Counted from the first letter of the stretch, positions 21,975 through 35,435 are shown. The stretch: DNA of 64,000 nt from Eutreptiella sp. 'Long Island Sound 2002' (GCA_964036045.1 OZ038382.1:139946961-140010960), one strand, 5' to 3'. Notes: a model not told the origin generated them from the sequence alone. Translations and numbers: made by a program.

Positions 21975-23680
21975 GGCACCCCACACAGCAACACAACACA
22001 CCGAGCGGGCACACCGGTGAACAGGAGCCAGGAGGCCCAGAACACCGCACACGCAACACAACACACCGAGCGGGCGCACCGGTGAACAGGAGCCGGGAGG
22101 CCCAGGACGCCGCACACGCAACACAACACACCGAGCGGACACACCGGTGAACAGGAGCCGGGAGGCCCAGGACGCCGCACACGCAACACAACACACCGAG
22201 CGGGCACACCGGTGAACAGGAGCCGGGAGGCCCAGGACGCCGCACACGCAACACAACACACCGAGCGGGCACACCGGTGAACAGGAGCCGGGAGGCCCAG
22301 GACACCGCACACGCAACACAACACACCGAGCGGGCACACCGGTGAACAGGAGCCGGGAGGCCCAGGACGCCGCACACGCAACACAACACACCGAGCAGGC
22401 ACACCGGTGAACAGGAGCCGGGAGGCCCAGGACGCCGCACACGCAACACAACACACCGAGCGGGCACACCGGTGAACAGGAGCCCGGAGGCCCAGGACGC
22501 CGCACACGCAACACAACACACCGAGCGGGCACACCGGTGAACAGGAGCCGGGAGGCCCAGGACGCCGCACACGCAACACAACACACCGAGCGGGCACACC
22601 GGTGAACAGGAGCCGGGAGGCCCAGGACGCCGCACACGCAACACAACACACCGAGCGGGCACACCGGTGAACAGGAGCCGGGAGGCCCAGGACGCCGCAC
22701 ACGCAACACAACACACCGAGCGGGCACACCGGTGAACAGGAGCCGGGAGGCCCAGGACGCCGCACACGCAACACAACACACCGAGCGGGCGCACCGGTTA
22801 ACAGGAGCCGGGAGGCCCTGGACGCCGCACACGCAACACAACACACCGAGCGGGCACACCGGTGAACAGGAGCCGGGAGGCCCAGGACGCCGCACACGCA
22901 ACACAACACACCGAGCAGGCACACCGGTGAACAGGAGCCGGGAGGCCCAGGACGCCGCACACGCAACACAACACACCGAGCGGACACACCGGTGAACAGG
23001 AGCCGGGAGGCCCAGGACGCCGCACACGCAACACAACACACCGAGAGGGCACACCGGTGAACAGGAGCCGGGAGGCCCAGGACGCCGCACACGCAACACA
23101 ACACACCGAGCGGGCACACCCGCGAACAGGAGCCGGGAGGCCCAGGACGCCGCACACGCAACACAACACACCGAGCGGGCACACCGGTGAACAGGAGCCG
23201 CGAGGCCCAGGACGCCGCACACGCAACACAACACACCGAGCGGGCACACCGGTGAACAGGAGCCGGGAGGCCCAGGACGCCGCACACGCAACACAACACA
23301 CCGAGCGGGCACACCGGTGAACAGGAGCCGGGAGGCCCAGGACGCCGCACACGCAACACAACACACCGAGCGGGCACACCGGTGAACAGGAGCCGGGAGG
23401 CCCAGGACGCCGCACACACAACACAACACACCGAGCAGGCACACCGGTGAACAGGAGCCGGGAGGCCCAGGACGCCGCACACGCAACACAACACACCGAG
23501 CGGGCACACCGGTGAACAGGAGCCGGGAGGCCCAGGACGCCGCACACGCAACACAACACACCGAGCGGGCACACCGGTGAACAGGAGCCGGGAGGCCCAG
23601 GACGCCGCACACGCAACACAACACACCGAGCAGGCACACCGGTGAACAGGAGCCGGGAGGCCAAGGACGCCGCACACACG
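21975..23680. repeat. 65-bp satellite array, about 26 copies
   Basis: The unit runs from CGAGCGGGCACACCGGTGAA through GGAGCCGGGAGGCCCAGGAC to CGCACACGCAACACAACACAC, very homogeneous except for scattered single changes such as CGAGCAGGC. Each unit has about one T (in CCGGTGAAC), so frames stay open. Since 65 is not divisible by three, the minus strand gives a 65-residue peptide repeat every 195 bases. It has high homogeneity compared with the flanks and no protein-like selection pattern that I can see. Confidence 0.95.
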
Positions 23681-24339
23681 TAGGGCGGCCGGGGGACAGG
23701 AAAGAACCAACACCCCATGGGTCGGACACACTAGGGCGACCCAGCCGACCCACCGGGCCAGTGGCAGGAGCGGTACTCCAAGGCTGCTGGTCCGAGCCCG
23801 GCCAGGCTGCATCGGGGACCATGGCAAACGTCACCCGGAGCCATGGATGCAACCGGTGACAGGCGAGCCGGTACACAGTCCAGGAGGGGGTCGCCTGCCA
23901 AGCGGAGCGGCCCCGCAACTCAAGCCACAAGGGTGAGGCGGTCGTACCGTAGACAAGCGGGAGCAAGACCCCTTGTGGTGAGAGATACTCCACACGGCTG
24001 GGCAGCCCCCAGAGCTGCCGCCCGAAGGAGGGGGCATGTGGCCCTACTCATGGACACATGTGGGGACACCCTCCCACCTGGGACACATGGACCGGGTGGC
24101 CGCGACAATGCCTTCCCAAGCACATGCGGGAGCGGCTCAAGAGGCACCTAACATAGGGCAGTGGGAGGGACAGGACGTCCCCTTGGTAAGACCTTCTTCC
24201 TGCACCGTCAAAGGAGGCATCCCGAGCTCCCGAAGATACCTACCTACCAACCTGAATATGTGGGATCTGGTTGCTGTTCAGGGTTGAAGGAGGATTAGAT
24301 TTTCTATATTGTTGGACTTTGCACCCTGGATTTTGAGAA
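23681..24339 (+). other. G1 leader, last part before gag
   Basis: Base composition returns to normal. I see no gene. It probably belongs to the untranslated leader of G1. Confidence 0.45.
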
Positions 24340-27300
24340 ATGCAAGCGCTGATCCGGAGCAAGTCAGCAGGGGTGACAGGCGGAAGGGGCACAGCAGGGG
24401 CCGGTCCTGGTAGGGACCTTCTTTATGGTAGCAGACCTGCTAGACCTGCTAGACCTGCTAGCGTACCTGCTGCCCCTACCTACCGCCGACCCGGGGACTT
24501 GAGCCCCTATGAGCCCTGCCCAAGTACGCCGCGGGTGCGTATTGTGGACTCGGTGGAGAACACGCCGGAGATTGGAGCCAAAGAAGAGCCGAGACGCTCA
24601 GGAGCATGGCGAACTCTGGAAGTTGAAGCCCGAAGAGAAGTACGACGTTCGGGAACAGGAGAACTTGACATGGAGGACCTGGTCTCCATGTGCGAGCGCC
24701 GCTGCTGAAAGGCATGCAACCTCCGCTCCGCCGCGGAGGACTCTGAGGAGACCTGCCATTCAGGCAGCAGTGGAGGACGGGCCCGGCGCTACCGGAAGCG
24801 CGGGTCACCCAAGCCCGCGGCAGTGGACGCCGGGGCAATGGATACGGACCCCAGCCCGGTCAGGCTGTGAGACCCCGAGGGGCACTCCGAGGGCTATCGG
24901 ACAGCCTATGAGCAACCTTCGGAGTCGGAGGAGACGGCCAGACCGCTCACAAAAGCGAACACAGCCCGAGAACCCAGCCTGGAGCATGACGCCGAGGCGT
25001 TTGAGAGGCCCGCCAGAGACAGAACGGCGCCTGTGGCCCGGCACACGGAGCCAACGAGGGATAGCATGGGCGACACACCCATGGCGGAGGAGTCCGAGGC
25101 GCCGGGAACCGCGGGATGCGCCGGATCAGGTGGAAAGCACGCTGAGTGCCACTGCGAGCACGTGTTCATCCTCATGGGCAAGTACCCAAAGATGGGGATT
25201 GACGCCATCGTGCATCGCCTCGACAGCCTGGACAACGCGAAAGACGGCCTAGAGGAGGATGTCGCCGGGATCCTGGATGACCAGTCGGCCGTGAAGAGAG
25301 ACATGGCGGAGCTGCGAGCGGAACGGGACCGGTACCGGGAGAATCTGGAGCTGGCCCTGCAGAAGCAGCAGTGAGTGGTGGACAGCCTTCTCCACCTAGT
25401 GAAGGACATGTTGGGACGCCTGAGAAAGCTAGAGGAGCGACAGCCCCTCACGTCGAGTCTGGAGCTCCCGGCAAAGCCAGCAGCGGCAGAGCTGGTGAAG
25501 CGGGTTAAGACCCTCCGAAGCGCCATGGATAAATCCATGGGCGGCCCGGCAGAGGCACCCTACGCGCCTCCGCGTGTTGACCCGGGTGCGCTGCCGTTTG
25601 TTCCCATGTTCAGCGAATCCACAATGCTCGGGGAACACACGGCACCGACCGGGTCCATGCGGGAAGGTCACGCAACCACGGACCCGAGGAGCCTGACGGT
25701 ACTGATGTCCCATGCAGCCCCTCAGGATCCACCGACCACTACGACTGCCCATGCAGTTTATGCGGAAGAGGAAATCCAGAGCCAGACCATGCAGGGACAA
25801 ACCATGGGAAGCGCCGACGGACATGGTCGAGGCCACCCAGGCGGAAATCTGTGGGTGAAGGACCCTCATTCGACAGCCGGTGGAGCAAGTCCTTCCCGCA
25901 TTCCAAACCCCATGGGTTCAGGCCCAACTGGACGGCACTCCATGGAGGAGAGGGATGTACGGGGAGTGTACTCACACCCCCCGGCCACGGGTGGTATCCG
26001 TCTCGGTGGAGTAGTGGCTGCGGACGTCAGAGACGCCATCAGGATTGACGACCTCAGGGGAATCAAAATCCCTTACTACGATGGCAACCCCTCCAACCTG
26101 GACGACTTCATCCTGGATTGGGCGGACTTCGCCGAGGAGGTCGTCGGCGAGATGAGAGGAGCGCCAAGGGACAAGTGGGTATGCCGGACATTCCCACACA
26201 GGCTGGCGCAGGACCTGAGGGAGGAGCTCAGGGATCAGATCCGCGAGGGAGTGATCCAGACAGAGCAGGCCTGCCTCCAGTGGCTGGAGGACGAGGAACG
26301 AGTGGACGCCCCCAACCAGAAGTTGGAGGATTTGTGGTCCATTCCGCTGCCGCTGGAGCGCGGAGAGCTGAGGGTCCGGGAATGGAATCAGTACATCCGA
26401 AAGTACCGAAGAAGCCTCAAGCTGGTGGAGGACTGGAATGAGGCCAGCGAGATCCGCCACCTGCTGAAGGAGGTCCTCCCCGGGAACTGGAAGAGGCGAG
26501 TGGAGGACGAGGAGAAGAAGCGAGCCAAGAAGCCGGTGGCGGTGAAGATCGTGGCGGCAGAGGATACCCATGCGGGTATCATGGAGTTCTTCAGGAGGAA
26601 CCTGGGCGAGCCTAACCGGATGTTGCGACTGAGTAACGCCGTGTACGTGGAGGTGCTTGGCGACACCATGGGGCAAAGGCTGATGCGCCTCAACAACGTG
26701 GAGTGGAGGCGCAGATAGCCGCTGAGGATGCAGGTCATCTTCGCCCGCATGAGCCTGGACGAGAACGTGAAGTACATCACGGTGGAGTTGTAGCTCAACG
26801 CCAAGAACGAGGCCCACGTGCAGGATCAACAAGGTCATGGACAACGAGGCCACCGAGAAGACCGCCTTCAGCAGGAGATCCAGGATGACACGGCCAATGC
26901 CGCGGAGGATGGTAGTGGAAGTGGCCAAGACCACTGGACCGGGTCCCGGGAAGATCACGAGGAGGCCCACTTCTTCGCGTTTGTGGCGCACAACGTGAGG
27001 GACCATGGGCAGGATCGGTCCAGATGGAGCCGGGTGGGACCCAAGAAGGGCAAAGAGCCAAGGAGGATCGGGAACCCACCGCTCTCGTCCCGGGAGTACA
27101 GGTCTCAGCACGACGGGTGCTGGGTCTGTTATGGCAAGGGAAACAACCATGCACAAGACCACCGTCAGTGCAAGGTGTATGAGGCGGACAAGAAGGCCTA
27201 CTTCACCGCCCACCCCGAGAAGAAGCCCAAGGAGCAGCGGATTGACGATTGGAAGGCGAAGGGCGGAGACGGGGGAAAAGGCCAAGGCAAAGGCCAAGGG

Positions 27301-27537
27301 AAAGGCGGACAAAGAGGCTATGGTGGTGGACCTGGCCAAGACTGACGAGTGAGGTCGATCGAGGAGGTTGCTGAGGACATGTTGAGGACGATGGAGGAAC
27401 TCAAAGCCCAGCAACGTGGTGGAAAAGGTCCTGGCGGATCGCAGCCGGAAAGGGGCTGCGGGAAGTCAAGTCTAGAGAAGCCCCCACGGGAGTGGGACCT
27501 GGGAGGTCTCTCCTCCGAAAGTCAGTGGAATCCCTGA
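24340..27537 (+). pseudogene. G1 gag (capsid/nucleocapsid), broken
   Basis: One frame runs from ATG 24340 to 27537 with in-frame TGA at 24706, 24868, 25372 and 27343 and TAG at 26716 and 26791. The N-terminal part is Arg/Pro-rich. A coiled-coil-like segment follows (about 25180-25540). The retrotransposon gag core begins near KIPYYDGNPSNLDDF (26070) and extends to WEDGN-type helices ending near 26718. The nucleocapsid part has CWVCYGKGNNHAQDHRQC (about 27120), a C-X2-C-X10-H-X2-C knuckle, followed by a GKGQGKGQGKGG basic tail. The same order occurs in G2 gag, which confirms the frame. Most stops are compatible with C-to-T change of CGA or CAG. Confidence 0.8.
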
Positions 27538-29129
27538 GGAATCCGAGGCACACCTGGTGCCAAACAGGACTCCGGAAGAGCCAAAACCACTGAGTTTCGC
27601 CACCCCCAACCCCTGGAGCGCCCTGCCAAGGGAAGTTTATGTGGGCAAGGGACGTGGCAAGAAGGAAGGAGCGACCACGGAGAGCCCCGTGGACGGGTAG
27701 GACCAGCCCAAGATCTACACCATCGGTGACCATACCCTTGAAGTTCTGATGCACCCGGATGTGCTAGAGTTGCATGCCGTGAGAGTCGTCCATACACCGC
27801 ATGGTGACGAGCGGCAGTTGCACTCGAAGGTGCGTGTACGGTGCTGACAAGAGGAGTTGGTGGTGGATGTTTTGGTGGATACGGGTGCCCAGGTGAGCCT
27901 CGTCCGGAGGGGGTTGTTCAAGGAGGAATCGCTGCAGCCCTGCCGTAGACCGGTGCACCTGAAGGTGGCCAATGGAGAGATCATGGGTGGTGGTACCCAT
28001 GAGGCCACTATCAGTATGAAATTCTGGGAGCATGAGCGCTTGAACCGCCCTGATTTGGCGAAGAGAAGCACTCTATCCGGGAACTTCTATGTGGCCGACA
28101 TTACAGATTGGGATATGATCATGGGGTATGACTTCATGGTGGCAAATGCCATTGGAGCCCTTCCCCATCGCGCACCGCTGGTACGGGAGGATGATGAATG
28201 CCTCACATGGCTGTCCACGGATTATGCATGCGGATCATCCCAATGGAATGCTGAGGAAGAGGATCGGATCGTCCAAGCGGTGCAAGCTGTGGGTGCCAAG
28301 TCCAGAGGAGACCGCGGAGTTCAGCTCACGGAGTATGGAATGGCGCCACAGGTGTATGACAGGATGATCGAGACGCTGGGAACCGAAGCGCCCGAGACGG
28401 ATGTCTTCGCTTCCCGGGATGCCCCACTTTTGCGGAAGTGTAGGAGGCATTGGCATCGAGGAGACTCAGTCTGGCACAGGCATTGGGGTTTGAAGAAGTG
28501 GGGGCCCATGTATTGGCATGGCTCCCTGGACAATACCAGACGTACGGTGGAAAAGATCGTCGCGGATAGGGCGAAGGGGGTCCTGGTCATAACCAGCATA
28601 GGATCCACCCCATGTCCGGTGGAAGGTCTCAAGTCGACGCTGGACTCCATCACCCTGAACGAGACGTCAACGAGACGTCATTCGGGCCAGAGGAGGAGCT
28701 GTTCATCGACGCCAAGGGTGTATCAATGCCCTCACCGGGTCAAGCGTGGGGTACCAAGGCTTTCCTGGTGGATGGGGCGCAAGCCCAGCCCACGGGTGAT
28801 GAAGCATTCATCTGTAGGGTGGAGGCGGTGCCCATGAAGGTCATGTTTGAGCCAAGGAGGGGACGGATCAGCCAATTGATGGCATTGACCTCCTGTCCCA
28901 CGCCGAGATCGACAACGTCGTCAATTACATGCGGATGGGGATGCACGACCGTGTGGCAGCCAAGAAGAGGCGGGCCATGGTCACATCTCCGCATTGGTGG
29001 GATGACAAGATGTTGGTCACCGGCAAGTACGAGAAGGACGAGTTCGTGGCGAGGGTCATGGATCACATCGCGGACCAATACGATGGTCCAGTTCGGTCGG
29101 AACCCACGGACATGGGATTTTCGAAGAAT
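27538..29129 (+). pseudogene. G1 protease and following DxF[AS]S domain, broken
   Basis: An aspartic protease is recognised by VLVDTGAQVSLV (about 27869) with a later WDMIMGYDFM flap/core motif. In-frame stops are TAG at 27698 and TGA at 27845. After the protease comes a conserved segment starting ETDVFASRDAPL, with W-rich middle and DRAKGVLVITS end, which is also present in G2. An 11-bp tandem duplication (AACGAGACGTC twice, near 28659-28680) shifts the frame, and a second shift near 28862 puts WWDDKMLVTGKYEKDEF in a third frame. The shifts show that this copy is dead. Confidence 0.75.
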
Positions 29130-31003
29130 GGGTGCCGATAGCGACAAGAACCAGCCTGATGCCGCAAATTTCCGAAGATTATCGGTGGGAAGAGCTCCCC
29201 ACGACGATGGGGACGGCATATCGGACGAGGAGAAGTCGGACTCGGACCCGGAAGAGGCCTATACCGCAGTGCGGTCCGTTGTATCTATACCGAAGCAAGC
29301 GGCTGCAGAGGCCCAGGAGAACCCGAAGGTCGCCGAGCTGAAGGAGAGGCTGATCAATGCCTATCCGCAGCTATTCAGTGGCGTCGCCAACAAGAACCCT
29401 CCAGATCGTGGGAGGTTTGGTACAGCGAAGATCAAGCTGAAGCCGAACCCGAGGATCTATCGTCATCGGGAGTACCAACTTCAGGGCAATCGGGCCAAGG
29501 CCATGAAGAAGTTGTTGGCCGAGTTTATTGAGCGGGGCTGGATCGAACCCTCCGACAGTGAGTGGGCCAGCCCAGCCTTTATCGTGCCCAAGAAGGAGAA
29601 GGGCAAGTGGAGGTTGGTGGTCGATTACAGGGGTTTGAACGAGCAAACCGAGCACGACTCGTACTCGCTTCCGCTGATCGACACCATCCTCCAAAAGCAA
29701 CAGAAAAAGCGTATCTTCACGGTGTTAGACCTGAAACACGGCTATCACCAGATGCCGCTACACCCGGACTCCAGGCCCTGCACAGCGATGTCGATGCCGC
29801 TGGGGCCCATGCAGTGGAAAGTGGTGCCTTTGGGCGCCAAAAATGGCAACACCGCTTTCCAGCGCATGATGAAGGACCTACTGGGTCCTGTCCGGGACTG
29901 TGCCGACCCCTTTGTGGATCACATCATCATCGGATCCGGCACGGAAGACATGACTGAGGACGAGCCCATCGAAGCGCATGAGAAGGATCTGCGCCGAGTG
30001 CTCAGCGAGTTGGACAAGCACAACATGGTGTGCAAGCCCACCAAAGCCTCACTCTTCGTGAAGGAAGTGGAGTTCGCGGGTCACGTGGTTGGTCACGGGC
30101 AACGCCGTCCCATGCCTGGGAAGCTGGCGTCCCTGCACCACTGGGAGAAGCCCCAGACCATCAGCGAGCTCCGGTCGTTCATGGGGTTCTGCAATTACTA
30201 TTCGGGCTATGTCCCGATGTATGCAGAACTCTGGGGGCCGCTGCACAAGATGCTGCAGGTGGGGAAGTTCGATGGCCGGAAGAGGAGCAAGAGGAAGCTT
30301 GCCTGGACCCCTGAGGCCGAAGATGCGTTCCGCCGCCTGAAGGAGCGACTCCTTGGGCAGCTGGGGACATTCCTGGTGGACCCGGACAAGGGATTCGTGC
30401 TACGGACGGACGCCTCGGACTATGCTGTAGGTGCAGTCCCCGGGCAGGTCCGGGATGACGGGTCACACGTACCCGTGGCATTCTCGAGCAGGATCCTGGC
30501 CGAGGGCCAACGTCGAACCTGGACCGCGAGGGAGAAGGAGACGTACGCCATTGTCTGTGCGCTCAGGAAGTGGTCTGACCACATCAGATTGCAACCGGTG
30601 GTGGTATGTACAGGCCATCAGTCCTTGCAGAGCTGGCACAAGGAGCACGTTGACACACCCTCGGGACCGGCGGCAAGGAGGGCCCGATGGCATGAGACGT
30701 TCGCCAAGTTCGACCTCAGCGTCGTATACGTCCCGGGGAAGGACAACACTGTGGCAGATTGCCTCAGTCGGTGGGCCTACCCCGCGGGCAAGGCTTGGAT
30801 GGACATATCCAGCCATGGAGACGCCGAGGAGACCGAGGAGGCAGAGCGCATCATCCAGATGGAGAAGGCCATGGAGCAAGAGGGGGTCAAGTGTTTCGTT
30901 GTGATGGCAAACCGTACAGACCTGGCTAAGTTCCGGGGCGCCCGAGTCCAAGCTATTCGAGAGGAAACCCTCGAGCAATGGATGGTGGCCCCTGTAGAGC
31001 TAG
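29130..31003 (+). pseudogene. G1 reverse transcriptase and RNase H, catalytically mutated and interrupted
   Basis: RT motifs run in order: RGWIEPSDSEWASPAF, KWRLVVDYRGLNEQT, IFTVLDLKHGYHQMPL and the catalytic box. The box reads FVDH (29911-29922) where Ty3/gypsy enzymes and G2 have FVDD, so one catalytic Asp is lost. RNase H shows RTDASDYA and REKETYAIVCAL, but CTGHQSL (Gly at 30613) where G2 has CTDHQSL. The frame is otherwise open to the insertion point at 31003, and the remainder of pol resumes at 48120. Across the empty site GAGCTAGTCAGG the frame is continuous. Confidence 0.9.
31000..31003. other. Target-site duplication CTAG, left copy (G2)
   Basis: CTAG stands immediately before TGACGCG of the G2 LTR. 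Its partner is at 48116-48119, directly after the other LTR end (CGCTTCA). Collapsing the two gives GAGCTAGTCAGG, in frame with G1 pol. Confidence 0.9.
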
Positions 31004-33950
31004 TGACGCGTTCCCGTGGGGGGCCGGCCACGGGACGCTGCGGGACACGCGCAAGTGAGCAGGCAGGCAAAGCACTACGCTCACAAGGGCATCAATGCGC
31101 TCATGTCATGTGACAAAGCTTTTCGGAATCCTTGCCACTCTGCAGAGAGGGAACGAAAGTATGTACAGCAACACATCAGGATATGTACACATGGGGTTAA
31201 GACTGGACTGGGGTAAGGGCATCACAGGACCATAGACACTCAGTCCTAACTTGTATCCCAATCCCAGGTCCGACCCTCTCAGTGGCTGGTGGGGGCGGGG
31301 GCTCAAACACAACCCATGCCCTGCTCAGTCCGGACCCTGAAACTCTGCCAATGGGGGAGGTGTCCCGCACAGCCACAGGCGAGTTCCTAAAAAACCAATG
31401 GGCTCCAAGGCGAACCGACAGTGGCTCCCTATGCTCCCTTAACGGCAGGTCCCAACTCCTCTCTGAGCCAGAGGAATGGCCCCGCCATTATCACCTAGGA
31501 GTTGGAAGCTGAAAATGGGCTGTTCCAGCCCAAACTGATATTAGCCTCAAAATCTCCAAAATTGACCCCTCGTCCGGACCCGCCAGAGGTAGGGACGAGG
31601 CAACTGACCCTATGCCCTTCGAGTACGAACCCGCTGGAGCCCTCACCCAACCTGGTTCCCTTTGAGGTCCTGGCATCAGGGCAACACGGATGAGTCAAGT
31701 GGGGTCATGATGCCAGAATCACCAAAATTGGCGTCATTTCCACGCGCGGCTCGCTCGGCCAAGGTAAGGCCATTGGTATACAGGGTAGGAGGCAGGACCT
31801 AGGACTCATATCTGAGTGTACAACTTGGATTTGGGTCCAGGCTTCCTGTGGGCTTAGAGAAATGGGGCCGCCAAGTGACCACACGGAAGGGGGAAATTGG
31901 GGTCCCAAAAATGGGTCATTTTGGCTGCTTGAAATGAGCCAAAATTTGGTGTGCTCCCAATAGTGTATCTCCACGCCGGCTTGGAGATCGGATCCGCCAT
32001 TCCATACGCCATCCACCGGGAGTCCAACTGAGACTCCCATGCCCTTGGCTCTCTAAGATCTCCATGCTACCTGGCGTAATGACGATCCCAATTGGGTCCA
32101 CAAATGCCAAAATGGCAAAATTGTCCACACTCACTTTGGGCTAGCGCCTTAACGAAGGTGGCTCCGCTTCGCTCACGTGGTGTGTGGACCATGGGGACCA
32201 TTACCCATAACACCCATGTCATATATGGTCCATTGGTCCATGCGTCTGGCGTGCACGAGGGTTAGAACATAGTGCACGGCGGGCAGCAAAAGTTGAAAAT
32301 TGCACAAAATGGCCAAAAATGCGCACACTCATGGTTAAGGCAAATGAGGCACATGCCGGACTCGGACCGGAGTGTGCCATAGGATTGATATCAAGTGATA
32401 TTGGTCCAACATATCTTTTGGGCGTCGCCCAACTCCTCCGATATTGGGAATGGCAGGGTCGCCAAGTGAGCCCATGATTTGGGATAGTCCCAAATCGCCA
32501 ACATGGGGGCCACGGTATGCCAAGCCTATGAGGAGTTATTCACTGGGTCCAAGATATGTTGGGCACCGAAGTATGTACCCTCATATCATACTTGGGTCAT
32601 GATGTCAATTGAGCGCAAGGTTGAGATACACGGTCGCCACTTGACATCATGACGGGCCAAAAATGGCAAAATTGGCACAAGCACACACAAAAGTGCCTTG
32701 AAAGGTGCATAATTATATTATAATATCTTCGGCTTGGATCGTGCAATCACTTAATCCTTCTAAACACAATGACTTGACACCAATGACCTTCGATCCCGCA
32801 TATGTGCTCCACTTGGGGCGCCTTGAAAGGTTACGAGCGCTACTTCCCAAGTGGGCACATGAAAATATGGAAAATTGCAAAATACACACCTTGCTCCCAA
32901 CGCATCGCTTCGGGTTCACCACACAAGCTTCCCTTCACGAAGGTTAGGCTTGCAATTGATCGTGGGGAGTATGGAGAAGGGGCTTGCACAATATGAGGTC
33001 CATTGGCGGGTTTGTCTTGGAGCGATGGACCCGCCAAATGGGCACGCAACACAACACATGGCACATACCACATATTGCCCCAAAAGGTAGCTCCCACCAC
33101 GATATGTCATGCCCCTCCAAGGGCATAACTTTGTGTCAATCGCTCATAGGAACTCAAGGAGAGTTCCTATGCAACACCAACACTTGCGCGCTACACTCGA
33201 AAGTTATCTCAACGCACGCAATATCATGGCCAAAGAGTTATAACGCAAACTCTACCCTCTTGACCATGATACATTACACTAGCGCGCACGTGTGGAAACG
33301 CAGGGCATATAATGCTTCCTAAATTACATCGGGAGTATTGTGAATACATCCCACGTTTCCTTATTGTCAATACTCGCAAGCGGCACGAGATATGACCCTC
33401 ACAAGTGGCCTCACGAATCAACTTTGTTTTGCCCATATCTCTGGGTCAAATGGAGGGCAAGATAAAAGGAAAGTTGATTCGTGCATAGGGAAGCACGTAG
33501 GTCCACTCGAAAGAGGTCAAATCAAGTGCGGGGATGTTGAAGTCGAAAATCTGATTTCGACATCCTGAAAAATTCGGATTAAGGTTGATAGTGTAAGATG
33601 CGAAAATTGCGGAAGCATCCATGCAGTTCCTGACGACTTTGGAGCCTTCGTGACGGATAGCGTTAAAATTTCCATTAATTACAGTTAGACTGGCGGTTAC
33701 GGTAAAGTCGCGATCCAACCGCCAGCAGTCAAAACAGTGAGTATCAGAACGGAAGCGTAAAAATTGACGGAAACAATATGAAAATAAAACCCTGTTGATT
33801 CCTGATATTCTGATACACAAATCTCCGCTGGCGGTGCATCGGTTGCCGATGCGGGGCTTCACGGCACGGAACACATCCGTACATGGGGTTAGTAAACCGG
33901 AGACCGGTTGTATGCCGTAACCTGGCCATGGGGTTCTGGGTACCGCTTCA
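31004..33950 (-). repeat. G2 3' LTR (LTR-A copy 1)
   Basis: 2,947 bp. In element orientation it begins TGAAGCGGTACCC at 33950 and ends ACGCGTCA at 31004. It matches 45170-48115 and 61065-63967. The polypurine tract at its upstream side identifies it as the 3' LTR. Small open frames inside it recur in all three copies but match no known family and are not called. Confidence 0.92.
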
Positions 33951-33961
33951 CCCCCCTCCTT
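33951..33961 (-). promoter_or_regulatory. G2 polypurine tract
   Basis: On the minus strand AAGGAGGGGGG lies directly before the TG of the 3' LTR. In LTR retrotransposons such a tract primes plus-strand DNA synthesis. The same arrangement, AGAAGGGGGG then TGAAGC, occurs at the G1 3' LTR. Confidence 0.85.
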
Positions 33962-35435
33962 AGAGCAAACCCTGGGGGGGGCTCGATAACAACACGCATG
34001 GCAGCGGGTACTCAGGACCCTCTTCTGAAGGGGGGGGGGGGTGTCACATCCTCACTTTAGTAAGTCACAGTAGAATAGGTATGATGTTGTATAAGCTCGT
34101 AGCACATGTATAGTATCAAGTATAAAGTATCAAGTCCCGGGTCCTGGCGGCGATTGTTCGGCATCCAAAGGACCCGTTAACCCATACCAGGCGCACTGGG
34201 TGCCGGCTGCTACGGTCACCACCACAGTGGCAGTGGCATACACGGCCAACATAGGCGACACACGACGACCGGGGTGGTCCCACAAGTCGAGAGCGACCAC
34301 AAAGATCCATCAGGCTACCCCAAGCTTCCGGAGGCCCGCCGACTGGGGAGAGTCCCCACGGGTCCTTCCTCGGGCACACCATGTCCATATCCATACGACG
34401 CGAGTCCAGAGTGCCATAGTCGAACTCTTTAAGAACCCCAGATCTTAAGGGAACTCCTCCTTAAGAGATCGGGCATCAAGGCCGTCTTTTCCCTCGCCCT
34501 ACCGCCACGAAGGCCATACATGAGGGAGTCCTCATGCAGTGTGGGCGGAGGCGTCGACTCCTCAAACCACCAGTTTCCCAGGCAGACTGACCGAGGTCAG
34601 GAGCACCGGAGGCCGCCATCAGAATGCAAGTGCGTCTGCGAATCGGTAGGCTCACACTGGGACTGACAGTGGCGGACCGCTGGGAGTGTAGTCAGGCAAC
34701 TGGGCTTCCCGCCTGGCGCCATCAGGACCTCCACACATCACAGCAAATAGGGCAACACGGTATCACGGGGACTCAAACAGTAGAATCTGTAATCAAGTAC
34801 TGGTCCAGGCTGGACCAGGCTGTATGAACATGTACACGGCGACTCCAGGCGCCTTTGTATACGATTCGCATCCCTTCGGAGGGGAAAAACAGTCCACACT
34901 CCGGTGATGGGCTGAAGACAGCAACATACAGATGCACATATCCTGGAGGGCAGAAGAAGTAAACAATGATCGGGTAAACAGGCGTGTAAACGGACTCTGG
35001 ACAGAGTGCCAAACCACGCCCTGGTTAGGATAAGGCAAATGCAGGAGGGTGGACAGGATAACGCCTGAGTGCAGGCATATATAGTCTCGAGACACACGTC
35101 GACTGGTCTCGATTCCGCAGGTGCCATGGAACCAGACCACACACTCAAAAATCGCAATGCCGATGACAGCGGCATCCGTTGCGCAACGTCGTATGGGCTT
35201 CAAGGCCCCAAGAGCTCAAAAATATGAAGGTCAGTCGCCCTACCTGGTTTCCCAAGGATTCAGCAGGGGGGGGAGTGACAAATAGAAGAAGAGAGGGGCC
35301 ATCCTCCTCTGGATACAGCAGGGGGGGTATATGGCCACTCTGTCACCGAAGGATGGAAGAGAGCAAGCAAGTAAGGGACGATTCGTCTGCCTCACAAGCG
35401 CTCAAAACGCATCAGGGGAGAGCCCAGGGCGCTGA
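33962..35435 (-). other. G2 3' non-coding region
   Basis: About 1.5 kb between the pol stop and the polypurine tract. It holds no gene that I recognise. It includes a plus-strand G-run at about 34026-34042 and purine-rich short repeats (CAGCAGGGGGGG) near 35261 and 35318. Confidence 0.6.

Noticed and set aside
21252-22150. Plus-strand Lys/Gly/Arg-rich frames in the same block
   Set aside because: Same cause: absence of T removes all stop codons. Overlapping frames exist on both strands.
21975-23680. CRISPR-like array
   Set aside because: Units are contiguous 65-bp repeats without unique spacers, in a eukaryotic transposon context.
20037-23993. A 1,318-codon minus-strand open frame rich in Cys, Val, Leu and Arg
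   Set aside because: It is open only because the plus strand lacks T; all frames are open there. Its repeat follows the 65-bp satellite through three frame phases, and there is no conserved fold.
25972-27414. A 480-codon minus-strand frame opposite G1 gag
   Set aside because: Mirror of a GC-rich coding frame; the plus strand has clear gag and zinc-knuckle homology to G2.
33224-33874. Recurrent minus-strand frames of 70-219 codons inside LTR-A copies
   Set aside because: They recur because the LTRs are copies; lengths differ between copies by frameshifts and stops, and no family is recognised.
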